DNA of 64,000 nucleotides from Microbotryomycetes sp. JL201 (GCA_033819885.1 JAQYUZ010000014.1:293303-357302); one strand, 5' to 3'; positions 24,179 through 36,148 are shown, counted from the stretch's first letter. The notes: a model not told the origin generated them from the letters alone. Translations and numbers: made by a program.

Positions 24179-24969
24179 ATGGCGTTCGAGCTAGGTACGC
24201 CCGACGCACACAGCGAGGCTGCATGAAGGATGACTGCCCAACCTTGCAGCGCTCCCATCTGCCAGTGCCGGCAACTTGCCGTACTGGATGCTGTTTGTGT
24301 CGTTGAGTCGCGCGCATGCATGCGAGGTCTCATGAGCCGGCGAGCCCCTCTGACAATATTCAAATCAGATCATTGGCCGTGTTCAACGCTGTCCAAAACT
24401 TTACGACCGTCAAGCTGACGCGCAAAGTTTACTCGAACGCGCCAGGCCAAGGCGCGTTAGTGTCTCTCATATTTGAAGTATAGGATGGTGCTGACTCGCG
24501 GATGCGGACCTCTAGTGAGCGGCCTGCAAGCCCGCACGTTCGCCGTCTGGACTCTTGCATCAGCTGCGATCCGCATTTACGCCGCGTACAACATTCATTC
24601 GAAAGCGCGAGTCGGCACGTGATACTTTCTCGGACTTGGATCTGAACGCCCGCTTAAATGTACAGATTGTACGACCTTGCGCTCATTAGCTACGTTCTGG
24701 CGCTCGGACACTTTGCGCTCGAGTTTGTGGTTTACAGAACCGCCGGACTAGGACCAGGTTTGCTTTCGCCCCTCGTCGTTGCTTGTGAGCATGCAAATGT
24801 CGTGCGCATTATTTCCCCCCTGCTCTGACATTTGTGTTGGTCTGCTACAGCGACATCGTTGTTTTGGATGTGGACGCGTGAGTGCCACTCTCGCGACGTG
24901 CGCGGACATTGTCGGCTGACTTGGATTGACACGCTTGCAGAGTATGACAATTACGTGACGTCGCTATGA
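24179..24969 (+). CDS. ERG28: Ergosterol biosynthesis scaffold protein ERG28
   Basis: A small ER membrane protein that tethers the sterol C-4 demethylation enzymes (Erg25, Erg26, Erg27). Exons were joined by protein continuity. MAFELALPSASAGNLPYWML uses an intron just after ATGGCGTTCGAGCTAG. LFVSSLAVFNAVQNFTTVKL and TRKVYSNAPGQ follow, then VSGLQARTFAVWTLASAAIR with IYAAYNIHSKA. After the next intron come MYRLYDLALISYVLALGHF and ALEFVVYRTAGLGPGLLSP. The last parts are LVVATTSLFWMWTQYDNY and VTSL, with stop at 24967-24969. These are the conserved Erg28 blocks, including the four hydrophobic segments and the AARTF/AAYNI signature region. The coding exons are tiny and spread over five introns, so no long open frame reveals the gene. 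Confidence 0.88.
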
Positions 24970-25194
24970 GTAAGGGTGTCGAGCGGGAAATTGCTCCCAG
25001 AGGGGAGATCTGGCAGAGAAGGCTCGTATCTACTTTCGAAAATGTTGCACTTGAACCAAAATAGAGAGTGTTGCACATGAACGGAACTGCATCACGGACC
25101 AAGTCGTATCACGGTGAGACACGATCTCGCTCGTTTCGACCAAACTGTTTCGTGCTCAATCGGCGCCTCGGCAGTCGTTTCGTCGGCGTCCACC

Positions 25195-25871
25195 ATGAAC
25201 AACCCTGCGCGCCGGGTTTCACGAAAAGTATCCGAACTGGCTCAGACGCTATCTCAGATAAAACAAGGGACGAGTGCACGCGCCTTGCCTCCGTACATTG
25301 CCGGCATGCAGGTTGACAACTTGAACGCGACCAGTCCCTCGGCAATGTGCGTATGGTCGGACGAATGGCCTATACAAAATTTGTTGATGGGTCTGTTCGC
25401 TCATTGCACTCGCTCTCGACAGTCACTTTGTCCGTCATGTACTGAGCAGAATCAAGCTCGCGAATCCGCAAATTCCAATCACTGTCACACGGACCGGAGA
25501 GCCCAAGCACAGGACGAGACAAGTTCCAGGAATCCAGTTTAGACTCGGTGAGGATCTCTTGCACTCGTCGAGACAGCCGTTGCGCAGCTCACAGTGAAAC
25601 TTTTTGGGTTTCTGCGAATCATCAATCTGGACGATTGCACGATCTGAAATGTTACTCGTCGCTCCAACAATGTGATCAAACTCAAGCCGGCTCTGACAAG
25701 AAACCTTTCATGGCGCTCCGAGGGACAGTCAAGCAGCTCGAGCCGAGATTCTGGAACTTGGTCGGAAACAGACAGCGGCTAGAAGCTCTGAAGGAAAAGT
25801 CGGAAATTGTGTCGTCTCAGCAAGATGGCCGCACGACAGAGAAGCAGGAGCAACAGTCGGCGAGCGCATAA
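25195..25871 (+). CDS. Mitochondrial ribosomal large-subunit protein mL61 (MRP49-like), 3' structure uncertain
   Basis: The start MNNPARRVSRKVSELAQTLS is followed by QIKQGTSARALPPYIAGMQV. An intron from GTGCGT (about 25348) to CGACAG (about 25421) then yields SAIHFVRHVLSRIKLANPQI and PITVTRTGEP. The pattern xFVRHxLxRIKxxNPxxPIxVxR matches the L51/S25/CI-B8 (thioredoxin-like) domain of fungal mL61/Mrp49. A further exon holds VPGIQFRL. The terminal open frame, with LEPRFWNLVGNRQRLEALKE and a Gln/Glu-rich end, may be its C-terminal extension, but I could not place the last splice sites. An upstream mini-exon at 25077 (MNGTASRTKSYH) could also be the start. Its role would be as a structural protein of the mitochondrial 54S subunit. 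Confidence 0.55.
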
Positions 25872-26050
25872 GCCAAGCACGACTGGCGGCGAGCAAATGC
25901 GTCTTTCTTTGACGAATTTTTCACACGGAGTGTCATTGTACAAACTCTTGTACTTGTTGCAAATGGCCGGTTGAGCTTTTGATGCCAATTCTGAGAGTGG
26001 CTAGCCTCGGGCTTGACGTCGAGTTTGCGACCCTTCCGCTCTACAGGGCT

Positions 26051-27047
26051 ATGTCAAACGTCGATCCGGTGCCTGGCACGCTTCACCAATTCAGCAGCGA
26101 TCCCGAGCTCACATGCTTTGAACATGCCGTCTCTGGCGGACCGTCGTCGAACGTCGTTCTCATCATTCCTGGCCTCAACGGCTCATACCCGCCTGTGCCT
26201 TACACTCGCAAGCTGTCTCGACACATTCAGCAACATTGCCCTGGCTGGACCGTCGTCGAACTGGGCGGGATGACGAGCGCCGGCGCAGGGTGGGGCGCCT
26301 CGTCGGTCCTGCAGGACGCCAAAGAGATCGCTCAGTGTGTTACGTACCTTGAGCAAGTTTGTAACAAGCAGAAGATTGTTCTGATGGGTCATTCGACGGG
26401 TAAGAACCTACCCGTCAACGAGATTGACCGTACGACTGACCTGGGTTTGAACAGGCTGCCAGGACGCCATTGCATATACTCATTTGCGAGCACAGCAACC
26501 CAGCTCTGCGTCCGAAGTGGCGGGTATCATTCTGCAAGCTCCGTTGTCAGACCGCGAATTTGTGCTCGCGACTGCTCCAACCAAAGTCTTGCCACTGATT
26601 GTCACTCAATATCCGGGTCTGACACCGCATCCTGGCCAAACGTACAAAGACTTCGTAGACAAGCGACTGTCTGATTTGTTTGGGACGAAACTTGGCATCA
26701 CGTACGAGAGGTGGAACTCGTTGACGAGCAAGGCAGAGTCGGACAAGATCACGTGGGAGAACGAGGATTACTTTTCTTCAGACATGTCGTCAAAGAGATG
26801 GCGAAATGTTTTTGAACCTATCAGGCAGCAGCAGACGCCGACGTTGGTTGTGCTCGGCGGCAAGGACGAGGGCTACGCGCGCGGTATGGACACGGCAAAC
26901 AAACTCTGGCAAAAGTTTAAAGACGCGGCCGAGGGCTTGTTGAGCGCACACAGTTTGATAAATGCCGAGTCGGACCATGCCGTGTCTGATGACGCGAGCA
27001 GGCAGCAATTGTTTGATGCCGTCACTCGCTTCATCAAGGATTTGTGA
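26051..27047 (+). CDS. UPF0613/DUF1749 alpha/beta-hydrolase
   Basis: Starts MSNVDPVPGTLHQFSS (ATG 25982 in frame is an alternative). Conserved blocks are VVLIIPGLNGSYPPVPYTRK, LSRHIQQHCPGWTVVE and GWGASSVLQDAKEI. The nucleophile elbow GHSTG/CQDAIAY is interrupted by a 55-nt intron (GTAAGA, 26400 to 26454). Later come GIILQAPLSDREF, TYKDFVDKRLSD, LVVLGGKDEGYA with the likely acidic residue, and AESDHAVSDD with the likely catalytic His. The end is VTRFIKDL. The family is fungal and mostly uncharacterised; Ser, Asp and His look complete, so it is probably an active esterase-like enzyme. No signal peptide is seen. The stop lies 50 bases from the end of the convergent aminopeptidase gene. Confidence 0.88.
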
Positions 27048-27097
27048 ATCAGTGAACCAGAAACTTCATGTATTGCACTTCATACACGCCTATGTAC

Positions 27098-29760
27098 TTA
27101 TTGGCTTCTCAAATATCTGACGGCCCTCTTGTCGTGCTCGACAAGTGGCATGAGTTTGCGTCTGCACTCTTTGTTGTGCTCTTTCAGCCATCGCTTCTCG
27201 TCGCTGCTCAACAAAGACCAATCGACCATCTTGGTCTGAATCGGCACGCATGTCACTCGCTCGAACCCGTACCATGGTTGGTCTCCAAAGTCGCGTCGAG
27301 TGTGAACAGGCTTGACAAACATGACAGACTCTGTACGAATACCAAACGAGCCTGCTTCATAGTATGCAGGCTCATTGGACAAAAAGTGACCCGGCATGAG
27401 AGGGAACGCTGGAAGTGTACATCGAGTCAGGGACCACGTCTCGACATGATGACCGATATCAGCTTGCCGCTCTGAGCTGACGACGAGGAAAAGCCTTGCG
27501 GACCTTCGTGGACGGATAGATATTGTCCTGCATAGCAGTCAGCCGCTTGTGTGTCTTGTACCACAGATGGTCGACTGACCAATCCCGTGCCCCGTGCCGT
27601 GTCCACTGTGAATTGGGTCAATTGAGACAAAGATACAGAAGCCGCTGTAGGGGTGCTCACTAATTCATGCCGTCGGACCACAGAGGCCTTCTTGCGAGAG
27701 CGTCGAGCAGATTACCCGTTGTACCTTTCGGAAACACGCAGCTATCAAGCGCAATGTGGCCTTGCAAAACCCTCGTAAAAGCGCGCTTTTGCGCTGCCGT
27801 GGGTTGCCCAAAGTGTACCGTCCTCGTCGTGTCGATGGTGCCATCCAGGTACTGAGCACCCGAGTCATTGAGGTAAGGGGTGCTTCGGTCGATCATTTTG
27901 GACGATTTTCGAGAGGGTGCATAGTGGGGGAGAGCAGCGTTGCTTCCCGTAGCCGAAATGTTTTCGTAAGCGAGCTAGCAAGCAAGACGGTCAGCTTTGC
28001 ATCTGTCGCACATTTTTCAAGGTGGCGCACACCGGCAAAGTGCTCTCCGTGCTCGCGGTATCTCGTCAGCATTTCTGCCGCCTCCCACTCGCTTACGCTG
28101 CGACTTTTCGAATGGATCTGCTCTTCCAGCCAAGCAGCCCACCGGACCCAAGCAGCACCGTCTCTGCGATATGCTTTCTGGAATCCTTGAATTTCGACCT
28201 CATTCTTGACCGCTTGTGCAGCAACGACAGGATTTGACTTGACGATGCTGACTTTTGTTTCCCCGACAGACTTGACGAGCGCCACGCTGACGGACGAGTC
28301 GCAGATGACCTGGGATTGAGCTGCTTTGAGATCCTCCGATACGTTCTTGTATGATCCAAGGCGTCCGCCGAGTCGAGCGACTTCATCTTTGAGGGTCTCG
28401 TTGACGGCACCAGGCTGGACCCACAGCGTGAATTGCACGTCTTTATCAGAAGGGACGAGCAGGTAGGCATAGAAAAAAGGGCTGTACTTGATGTCGGATC
28501 CCCTGAGATTGAGTAGCCAGGCAATGTTTGTCAACGACGAAAGCAAGAATGATTCATTCGCTTGAAGATTTTTTCGCAGTTGGGCAATCTTGTCGCGGGC
28601 GTCTTGACCTGTCGAAATTTTGGTCAGCCCATGCGAGTAGGACGCGGGTCGCGAGCTTGCCTGTAAACTTGATGTCGTGCAGCCGGACTGCCTCACTGCT
28701 TCGTGATGGCCTGTCGTCCCAAATCTTGTCGACAAGGTTCTCGCCGACCAGTTTCAGCTCGACCTTTTTGGCCTCAAGTTTCTCTGTCAATGTCTTGTAT
28801 GACGCTGCGGAGACACATCAATTAATCATAATTTGAGAATAGCGCGTCACGTGAGAGTCGTGCCAGACGGACCGTAATCGAGCAACGTTGGATCCACGCC
28901 GACCGTCTTGCCCGCAGGCAGCTTGACGGTGTTCACTCTGATCAGCGAGGATGTGCAAGCTCCATACTTTGCTCATCTCACATCAGTCAACCACTCGGTC
29001 CAGGTCTTGACGCCTTCAGACCCCACTTTCATCAAAGTCCATGCTTTAGAGAGCTGCTTCTGTGCTTGCTCGTAATATCGGGCTTGTGCAAGAGTTTCAG
29101 CTTTTTCGCGGCAACACCTCGAGTCTTTGAACGCACAGTCTGTGAAAAGAAGCGCCTCGATCTGCGACACAATTGCGACACCTGCCGATCCAGTGAATCT
29201 GCTCCCGTAGCGTTCTCTCGTCAGAGATCTCCCGGATGGAGGCAACAAGCGTTTGTTCTTCCACGATCGGAGGGCTTACCCGGTAATGTAGGCTCGGCGC
29301 TTGTCACAAGCTCCGACATATCTGCAACACCAGACTCAGCTTGCAGACTGTCTGATGTCGAGCAGACGGAACGGACTCTGATCCATGCGCGTCGGCGGTT
29401 GGAACGATGCTTGTCGACGATTCATGTCAGCCGATGCCAATCCCGGCAGGAACACAAAGTAACTCACTAGCATTCGACGCCTACATCCTTCATCTCTCTT
29501 CGAAGATTGTGCAATTTGGTATCTGCGCTCGGGCCCCTGTCGAGTTTATCGCAGTCTGGGGCGTCGCAGCACTTGTCCATTGCTAGTACATGGCTATCAA
29601 GATATGATTGAGCCAGCGATGTCTCGCTGCTGCTTGAAGTGCTTGTGATGCGCTGGTCGCTCGAGTTGGATGAACCGCGTGCTCGGTCCGGATCGTCATT
29701 CGATGCATGACGGCGCCAGCGTGCCAGTACCAACGGAGTCAAACACGATGCAAGACCCAT
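27098..29760 (-). CDS. Xaa-Pro aminopeptidase P (M24B metallopeptidase)
   Basis: Removes N-terminal residues preceding proline. The first exon starts MGLASCLTPLVLARWRRHAS, possibly a mitochondrial signal, then a Ser-rich linker and LHNLRREMKDVGVEC. Spliced blocks follow: IVPTADAHGSESV, KRRAYITG joined to FTGSAGVAIVS, ALLFTD joined to RYYEQAQKQLSKAWTLMK, VNTVKLPAGKTVGVDPTLLD and LLSSLTNIAWLLNLRGSDI. The catalytic domain has GAQYLDGTIDTTRTVHFG (two Asp ligands), HGTGHGIGQYLSVHEGP (His ligand) and SNEPAYYEAGSFGIRTE (two Glu ligands), all intact. It ends ERVTCVPIQTKMVDWSLLS and KRAVRYLRSQ. At least nine introns. A CACGTGAC element lies 61 bases upstream of the start. Confidence 0.93.
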
Positions 29761-29820
29761 CTTCGCTGATTACGATGCTGACGCTGGACTGAAAGGGTGA
29801 AATCGAGGCGGCGCTTGAAC

Positions 29821-29826
29821 CACGTG
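29821..29826. promoter_or_regulatory. CACGTG element upstream of aminopeptidase P gene
   Basis: CCACGTGACC, about 60 bases upstream of the minus-strand start at 29760. Same E-box core as at other starts in the window. Confidence 0.5.
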
Positions 29827-29906
29827 ACCCTTGCATGTGCAGCAATAGTACGAACCAAGGAAAATGCACAAGCAGCAACAAAGACCTCATATTACAAACC
29901 CCTCGT

Positions 29907-32691
29907 CTATTCAGAAAGCGTAATCAAATTAGGTGAGACTTCAAATGGCGCGCCAGTCGCCTTCTTGACGTCCTCGACCGTGACGCCAGGCTGCAGCTCG
30001 GTCAAGGTCATCTTGCGCGACTTTCGGTCAATATCAAATACGCAAACTGAAACGAGCCGCCGTCAGCAATATACGTCTTGTGTCAAGATTAATGGCATTA
30101 CTCACGGTCCGTGATGATTTGAGAGACGCAGTTGACACCAGTCAATGGCAAGTTGCAAGCTGTATTCGCGACATGTCAGCTGCTGAACCGTTTCGTACCT
30201 GCGAGCTGCTTACTCTCGAGAATCTTGTGCTTGCCGCCCTTTGCGACGTGGTCCATGACGACAATGATCTTGGTCTGATCAGGGTTCGAGACGAGATCCA
30301 TGGCACCACCCATTCCCTTGACCACTGCAGGCAGAGCATTAAATCAGCCAACGTTCGATTTCTCCTCTCCCTTTTTCGGGCGCCAGGACGCACTCTTGCC
30401 CGGAATCACTGCAAACATTGCAAGCTTGTGAGTACGGATGCAGACGGGCGCAATACATGTTCGCACGACTCACTGTAATTAGCAATGTCGCCAGACGAAG
30501 ACACCTGCATTGCGCCGAGCACTGAAACGTCGACGTGACCGCCCCGAATCACTGCAAAGTTCGCGTGGTCAGAATGCGACCTTGATCCGCCTCATTCTAA
30601 AACGAACTCACTGGAGAACGACTCTGCAGAGTCAAAGGTTGATGCACCTGGCAGAAGCGTGACTGTTTCCTTGCCAGCGTTGATGATGTCTGGGTCGACT
30701 TGCTCCTTTGTCGGGTACGGGCCCATTCCTGTCGGCGAGTGTGAGCCCCATGACATGTAGGGCACAAAACTCTTGTACGAACCGAGGATACCATTCTCCG
30801 ACTGCATGTGAATAACCGTGCCGGGCTCGAGGAACGACGGCGCCAGAGTTGGCATTCCGATGCCCAGATTGACATACATCTGCATTCGCAGTATTGTCAG
30901 ATCGCCGTATCGAAGGATTCATCTGCCCGGTACTCACTCCCTCCTTGAGCTCCTTTGCCGCTCGCTTTGCAATCATTTCGCGTCTCTTTCTCGTCTCGTC
31001 CTTGCCGAGAGCTGCCTCTGATGGGTTGCCGCTGTCTCGCAAGACCTCAATCTCGACTTGCTTCGGAGTCTTGCTCTGAACAACTCGGTTGACGCTGTTC
31101 GTCCACGAGAATCAGACATCGTGCTATTCGCCTTTGCCCCAAACCTCGCTTACTAGATGCCAGGCAAGTGGATCTGGTTGGGCTCGAGCGATCCAATCGG
31201 CACAATCTCTTCGGCTTCGACAATCGTCATCTTTGCCGAGCGGGCCATCGCTCCCGAAAAGTTTTGAGCGGCGTACCTATCTCGTCGAATTCAGAGATCC
31301 GGGATCATCCACGCACTGCCTGGTGGAGACTCACCTGAAGACGCAATTACCGTATTCGTCTGCTTTCCAGACCTTGATGAAAGCATAGTCGCCCTTGATG
31401 GCCTCCTCCATGATGAAGCCCTTGCCGTCAAACTCGCGAACCTCTCTTGGCTTGCCCGGAATGTCGACCTCTTTGCCGCCCTCCTTGTACTTGATGGGAA
31501 TCTCGCCAGTCTGAACGGCAGTTCCATAGCCTGATGGCGTATAGAATGCAGGAATGCCCGCGCCTCCTGCACGGCACCTCTCGGCGAGCGTGCCCTGAGG
31601 GGTCAGCTCGAGGGCGATTTTGCCGTTCAAGTACAATGATTCAAAGTGCTTCGAGAAAAGAATGACGCGATCAGACAGTCTTTGCGTCATGCATTGCCAC
31701 GGCGCCCACCTTGTTGGCACCGAGATAGGACGAGATCATGCGAGCAATCTGGCCAGTGTGCAAGAGGGCACCTGCATAAACGCCTGTCAGCCGAAGCGAT
31801 CGACCGAAAGCATGTGCACAGCGACTGACCGAGACCGAGTTTGCCAACACCGGCGTTGTTTGAGACGCAAGTCAAACCCGTAACCTCGGGTCGTTTCGCC
31901 AGAGCGCCAATGAGTGTGTCTGAGTAATCAACCGGGTGAGACGTACACCCCGCTAGCGACCAATAGTCGGACCCACCCGCAGTACCGCATAGTCCGAAAC
32001 CTATCGCGAACAATATAAAGTGAGTCAGCGTCTAATTTCATTCCAAGACGGAAAGCCAATGTGAAAGTAGCACGCTCTACATCTCTGCTCGTCGTGAAAC
32101 GATGGCAAGTCGTTACGCATCGCAGAATGTCGAGTCGGCTCTCATTATCCGTTGAAGCCGATTCGCCCGCATCTCGGTATGAAAATGCCAGCAGATTAAG
32201 CGGACAGCGCCGATAGCATGCCAATAACAATGATCGCCTCTGCCCAACTGCGGCAGACTTCGCGCAAGGACTGCTCGAGGGTTGATCATCGCAGCTGCAA
32301 TGACGGCAAAGAATGATATCTGCGGCGCTGGAGCTCACGAGCACGTTGCACAGCAAACATAACAGTTCACAAGCACAGCTGTATTGCGTGTGCGGCATCT
32401 GCATGGCGTGACAGCGGCGGCAATCGCGAGCCGCGGCCGAGTTGTGCCGAGGCGAAGCATCTCGGTTTCTGTACGCGTTTGCTCACCTCCTGACAGCAAG
32501 ATGCTCTCGCCCTTGACGTCTGCGACAGCCTCCTCGGCCGACTGCCAAATCTTGGACACTGTCTGCTTTGCTTTCGCAGCGGGCGCGGCAGAAAGCCTCG
32601 CGGCCGTGACAGACAGCGCACGCCTGTGCGTCAGCTGCACGCGAATAAGCGTTGTCAGTCTCCCAGCATGACGACGTCTCATCCATTGCAC
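29907..32691 (-). CDS. Succinyl-CoA:3-ketoacid CoA-transferase (SCOT), mitochondrial
   Basis: Transfers CoA from succinyl-CoA to acetoacetate in ketone-body use. The N-terminus [20 protein letters not shown] plus [11 protein letters not shown] is a presequence; ATG 32691 and ATG 32682 are both in frame. [20 protein letters not shown] is followed by a long intron (about 32003-32491) and FGLCGTA. A second intron gives [20 protein letters not shown] with [11 protein letters not shown]. Subunit A-type blocks run to [13 protein letters not shown]. Subunit B begins [16 protein letters not shown], then [20 protein letters not shown] and [14 protein letters not shown] with the catalytic Glu of SENG. 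The end is [20 protein letters not shown] with LSE. It is full length for the family, with about ten introns. Confidence 0.94.
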
Positions 32692-32822
32692 TCACCCTCG
32701 AAGCTCGCAACGACGTTCGAAGCGACTGCATCCTCGTATGATTGCAAGGACCAAACTCGTTGGCTCAACGAAATCCATCCGCTGCTGCGCACCGGACTTG
32801 AGCGCCGGACATTAAAAGCGAG

Positions 32823-32828
32823 CACGTG
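32823..32828. promoter_or_regulatory. CACGTG element in SCOT divergent promoter
   Basis: AGCACGTGACC lies midway in the 285-bp space between the SCOT start (minus) and the gene starting at 32976 (plus), 132 and 148 bases from the two starts. Confidence 0.5.
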
Positions 32829-32975
32829 ACCTGGACCCTTTGCAACGAGCACACGTTCGAGTCGACATTGGATCGGCAACCTGTCTGCAACAGCGGCAGA
32901 CATCGGACTGCGGCGGCGGTGCATCAAACAGGCTCCTGACCCGCGAACAAGACCCGCGGAGTTTGTGGCGCTGAC

Positions 32976-34860
32976 ATGTCTGAAAATCGTAAGTACCGTT
33001 TTTTCAGCCGTCGTGTAATGAGTACCGGCGGCAACGCAATGACTGCCGGTGTCAACGAAGAATATGCGAGAACTCTTGCGCTCAACGCGGCTGAACGTTA
33101 TCTGGAGCAGTCCGACAGGGATAACAAAACGGCACTGGCTCATATGCTCAACCATGTCGATTCGCAAAATGGCCAGTTTCAGAAGCTCTGTGCCGTGCTG
33201 CTGGGCAAGCACGGTGCCCAGAATTTTCGAAAGTCGTATCAGATCTACATCGACCACAACGGGACCTTGCAAATTCGTCTCACGTACGAGGCGTGTACCT
33301 GCGAGAAGCGGTTTTCCCCATTGGTTGACAATGTGTACTGTGCAGTGTGATCAATGGAGAAAAGCGCGAGCACTACTGGCAGTTGTTTCAGCTGGCGCAA
33401 GCTGGTAAACGCAGATTGCCGAAAACCTGGCCGCAGGCAACAAAGCTCAAAGGCCTTCTCGTGGCCGTAGAAAGAGACATCAAGTATTCAGAAACCAAAC
33501 AGGACTATCTCGTGAAGAATCTTGGAACAGGCCGTATCGGTATGCGCCTGGCTCTACCAGTGATAAAATTCTTGACCCTTACAGATTGGCTGGTGGGTCA
33601 CCGCGGTCGCTTACGGCGGTGTTATCGCTGGTACCTGCTGCTGACTTTGTTGCAAGCCCACCTTTGCTGTGGAGGACCTCGCGAGCTACAAGTCCAGGTT
33701 CATTCCTGCGACCGTTCGTTTTCTCGAAAACACGACAGCGCTCGATCATTTGTTTTTGGTCTATATTCATATGCGCCTTTTTTTCAAGTCGGATGGCGGA
33801 ACTTCTTTTTTTCTTGGTTGTCTACCAAGCGACAGGACTGGAGCGTGGTCAAACCGAAACCCATTTCTTCAATTCGAACAACTTTTGCTCCCAGCGCTCG
33901 ACTACGTCTTCGAAGAGGAGCATGATAGACTCAGAAACCGCAATGAGCTGGAAGCACTCGCTGCAGACCTTCTTGGCCGCACTACAGAGCTCGCGCGTGT
34001 TGGTACGGCGAATTTACACAGGCGGCCGTTCAGTGCTGTGAGTCAATGCTTGACGAGGAAAGGACATGGCAGCGAATCAGTTCTCAAGAAGCTCTGACGA
34101 GTTCTGAATCGCGTTCTCCGCAGCTTTGGACCCTGAATGCTGGGAACGCGACCTACGACTCTCACACGACCCCTCGTAAGCTGTTGCGTTATCGTCTGTG
34201 TGGGTCTACAAGTAAACACTTCCTATCGCAGGCGCCCTCGCCAGCAAATTTTTGCACGCCGTGACCCAAGTCTTGCAGAGCGAGGCGGGCAACTTTGAGG
34301 ATCCAGCTCACAACAACCTCGCGATCGCCGCTCTGAGCTTTGTTCCAGCCGCCTTTGCAACGCCATTAACTGTACAACATAATGGGTTCCTTTATCACGA
34401 AGCTATCGTCAAGTTCACTTTCATTGAGCTCGCTCAATTCATGTTGGTCTCCCAGCAAGTCATAAAAACAGTCAGTTTTCATCGAGTTCATCGAAAGCGG
34501 AAAGATGACCGTGGATGCAACATTGACCGCGATCATTCCAGCTGAAACTGGAACACGAGGTGCAGGCTATAATGTCGCCTGCGAGGGCTAGTCACCTTGT
34601 TGCTCAAGCTTACAAACTTGATTGGGACTTTGACTGGACATATCCATGGGTGACTCGAGGTGACTTTATGCGAGAAGTGTGGGAAAAACTGTCTCGACGC
34701 AGGTAGGTATTTGGCGAACTTGACAAATTCTGCTGCTCAACACTCATCCTCTGTAATTTACAGCGCTGCGGCAGCATCGTTGACACAGCGACAGGAACGG
34801 CGCTCGGGTAGAACAACTCGAGATTTGCGAGACGCGTGGGGTGGCGTTGTTTTGCAGTAG
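32976..34860 (+). CDS. Conserved-looking protein of unknown family
   Basis: I do not recognise the family. ATG 32976 (MSENRKYRF) or the in-frame ATG 33018 (MSTGGNAMTAGVNEEYA) starts it. The reading continues ALAHMLNHVDSQNGQFQKLC, AVLLGKHGAQNFRKSYQIYI and then VINGEKREHYWQLFQLAQAG. TKLKGLLVAVERDIKYSETK, FIPATVRFLENTTALDHLFL and YIHMRLFFKSDGG follow. Further on are LDEERTWQRISSQEALTSSE with LWTLNAGNATYDS, LAIAALSFVPAAFATPLTVQ, ITKFTFIELAQF-like helices and KLDWDFDWTYPWVTRGDFMR. The last exon after a GTAGGT intron (about 34713) reads AAAASLTQRQERRSGRTTRD and ends GGVVLQ. Such dense, non-repetitive content across six or more exons argues for a real globular, mainly helical protein of about 480 residues. 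Confidence 0.62.
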
Positions 34861-34925
34861 CATGTTTGAAATGAAATGCCGCTCAGGCCGGACCATTGTC
34901 TTCATCTCTCCATTAATCGTACAAG

Positions 34926-36148
34926 ATGGGCAAGCGCAAGTCTGCACGCAAGCCCGGTGCTGGCAAGGTTAAACAAGCTCCACTCGGTACGTTTGTTCAT
35001 GTCGTTCAGGATCCGCATGCTAACGTTGGTGGTGCCCGGTTCGCTCGACGCTGCGCAGACAAGACATTCAAGTGTCTGTACTGCAATCACATGGGAACAG
35101 TGACATGCAAAATGTGAGACTCTGATGCCTGCGTCGCTTGTTTGACACGGTCACAATGCGTTACCCGAGCAACAAACAGTCGGGCCGTGCCAAAGTTCCT
35201 GCGGACGAAGCCACCCGCTCAAATGTCGCGCGATTAATGCAGCTCAAACATGAAAGCCGCTGCTGGACGGCAACGTACAGGCTTGCACAGCGGGCGATCA
35301 CCGTCCTTAGATCACTCGGCTCGCTCACCAGGCGTCAGTATGGATTGCATCAGCTGATGCGCAATATTTGTGACTACGCAGTGATACTAAAAAGCAGTCT
35401 GGACGGCTCGACTGCAAGGATTGCGGGCAATTCTTTGTCGTGAGTGCTTCTCTGCGTGCGCACAACGCGAGCACTGCCTGAGCACAGCGCTTACATGAAT
35501 CAATCCTGCAGACTGACACCAATCGTAAGCCAATATTTTGGCTGCTTTCAGGCTTGGAGACGTGTACGCGGAAAATTGATTTGTGACGTCGATTCCACAG
35601 ACTTGACCGAACCCATCGACATTTACTCTGACTGGATTGACGCATCCGTCGCAGCCAATTCTGCTGCTGCACGCAGGCAAGCCGCCGCCGCCGCAGCAAG
35701 CGGCGGGGCCGGTGGCGATCGACCAGGTACAGGAGCTGCAGGAGCCGGACCACGTGGCAAGAGTCCAATCTTGCCTGGAGCGAGTGCAGCGAGAGAAAGA
35801 AATGGCTCGAACAAGGATGGTCAGCAGCCAAAGAAGAGAAAACGGACGGATGGGTACGAGAGCGAAGGCATGGACGACGAGGATGCCGACTCGAACCAAG
35901 AGGACGATAATGAAGATGATGACGAGTTGCCAGACTTACGGTCGAACAAGAAATCGAGACCGGAACAGGATCACGAAGACGACGGCGCGGAAAGTGACTC
36001 GGGCTCGCGCCAACGGCTCACGAACCGGTCTAAACAGGATCGAGTGGATCAAGGAGCAGGGCAAGACGATGACGAGGATGGCGGAGACGGGCCTCAAGAG
36101 CAGGTTCAGCGCAGGACGCGCGTGCTCTCCGATGACGAAGAAGAGTAG
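34926..36148 (+). CDS. ELF1: Transcription elongation factor ELF1 with acidic tail
   Basis: A zinc-ribbon elongation factor that travels with RNA polymerase II. Exon 1 encodes MGKRKSARKPGAGKVKQAPL. Splicing joins DKTFKCLYCNHMGTVTCKI. A 268-nt intron (35114-35381) then leads to DTKKQSGRLDCKDCGQFFV, and a further intron to AWRRVRGKLICDVDSTDLTE and PIDIYSDWIDASVAANSA. The two CxxC pairs (CLYC and CKDC) and the YSDWIDA ending define the family. Yeast and human proteins are about 145 and 83 residues. Here a tail of about 160 residues follows: Ala-rich, then Lys/Arg (QPKKRKRTDG), then strongly acidic (DEDADSNQEDDNEDDDELP) to SDDEEE. A histone-binding role for the tail, as proposed for yeast Elf1, is inference. 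Confidence 0.93.

Noticed and set aside
32003-32491. snoRNA inside the long SCOT intron
   Set aside because: No RTGATGA C box paired with a CTGA D box at proper spacing and no H/ACA signature by eye.
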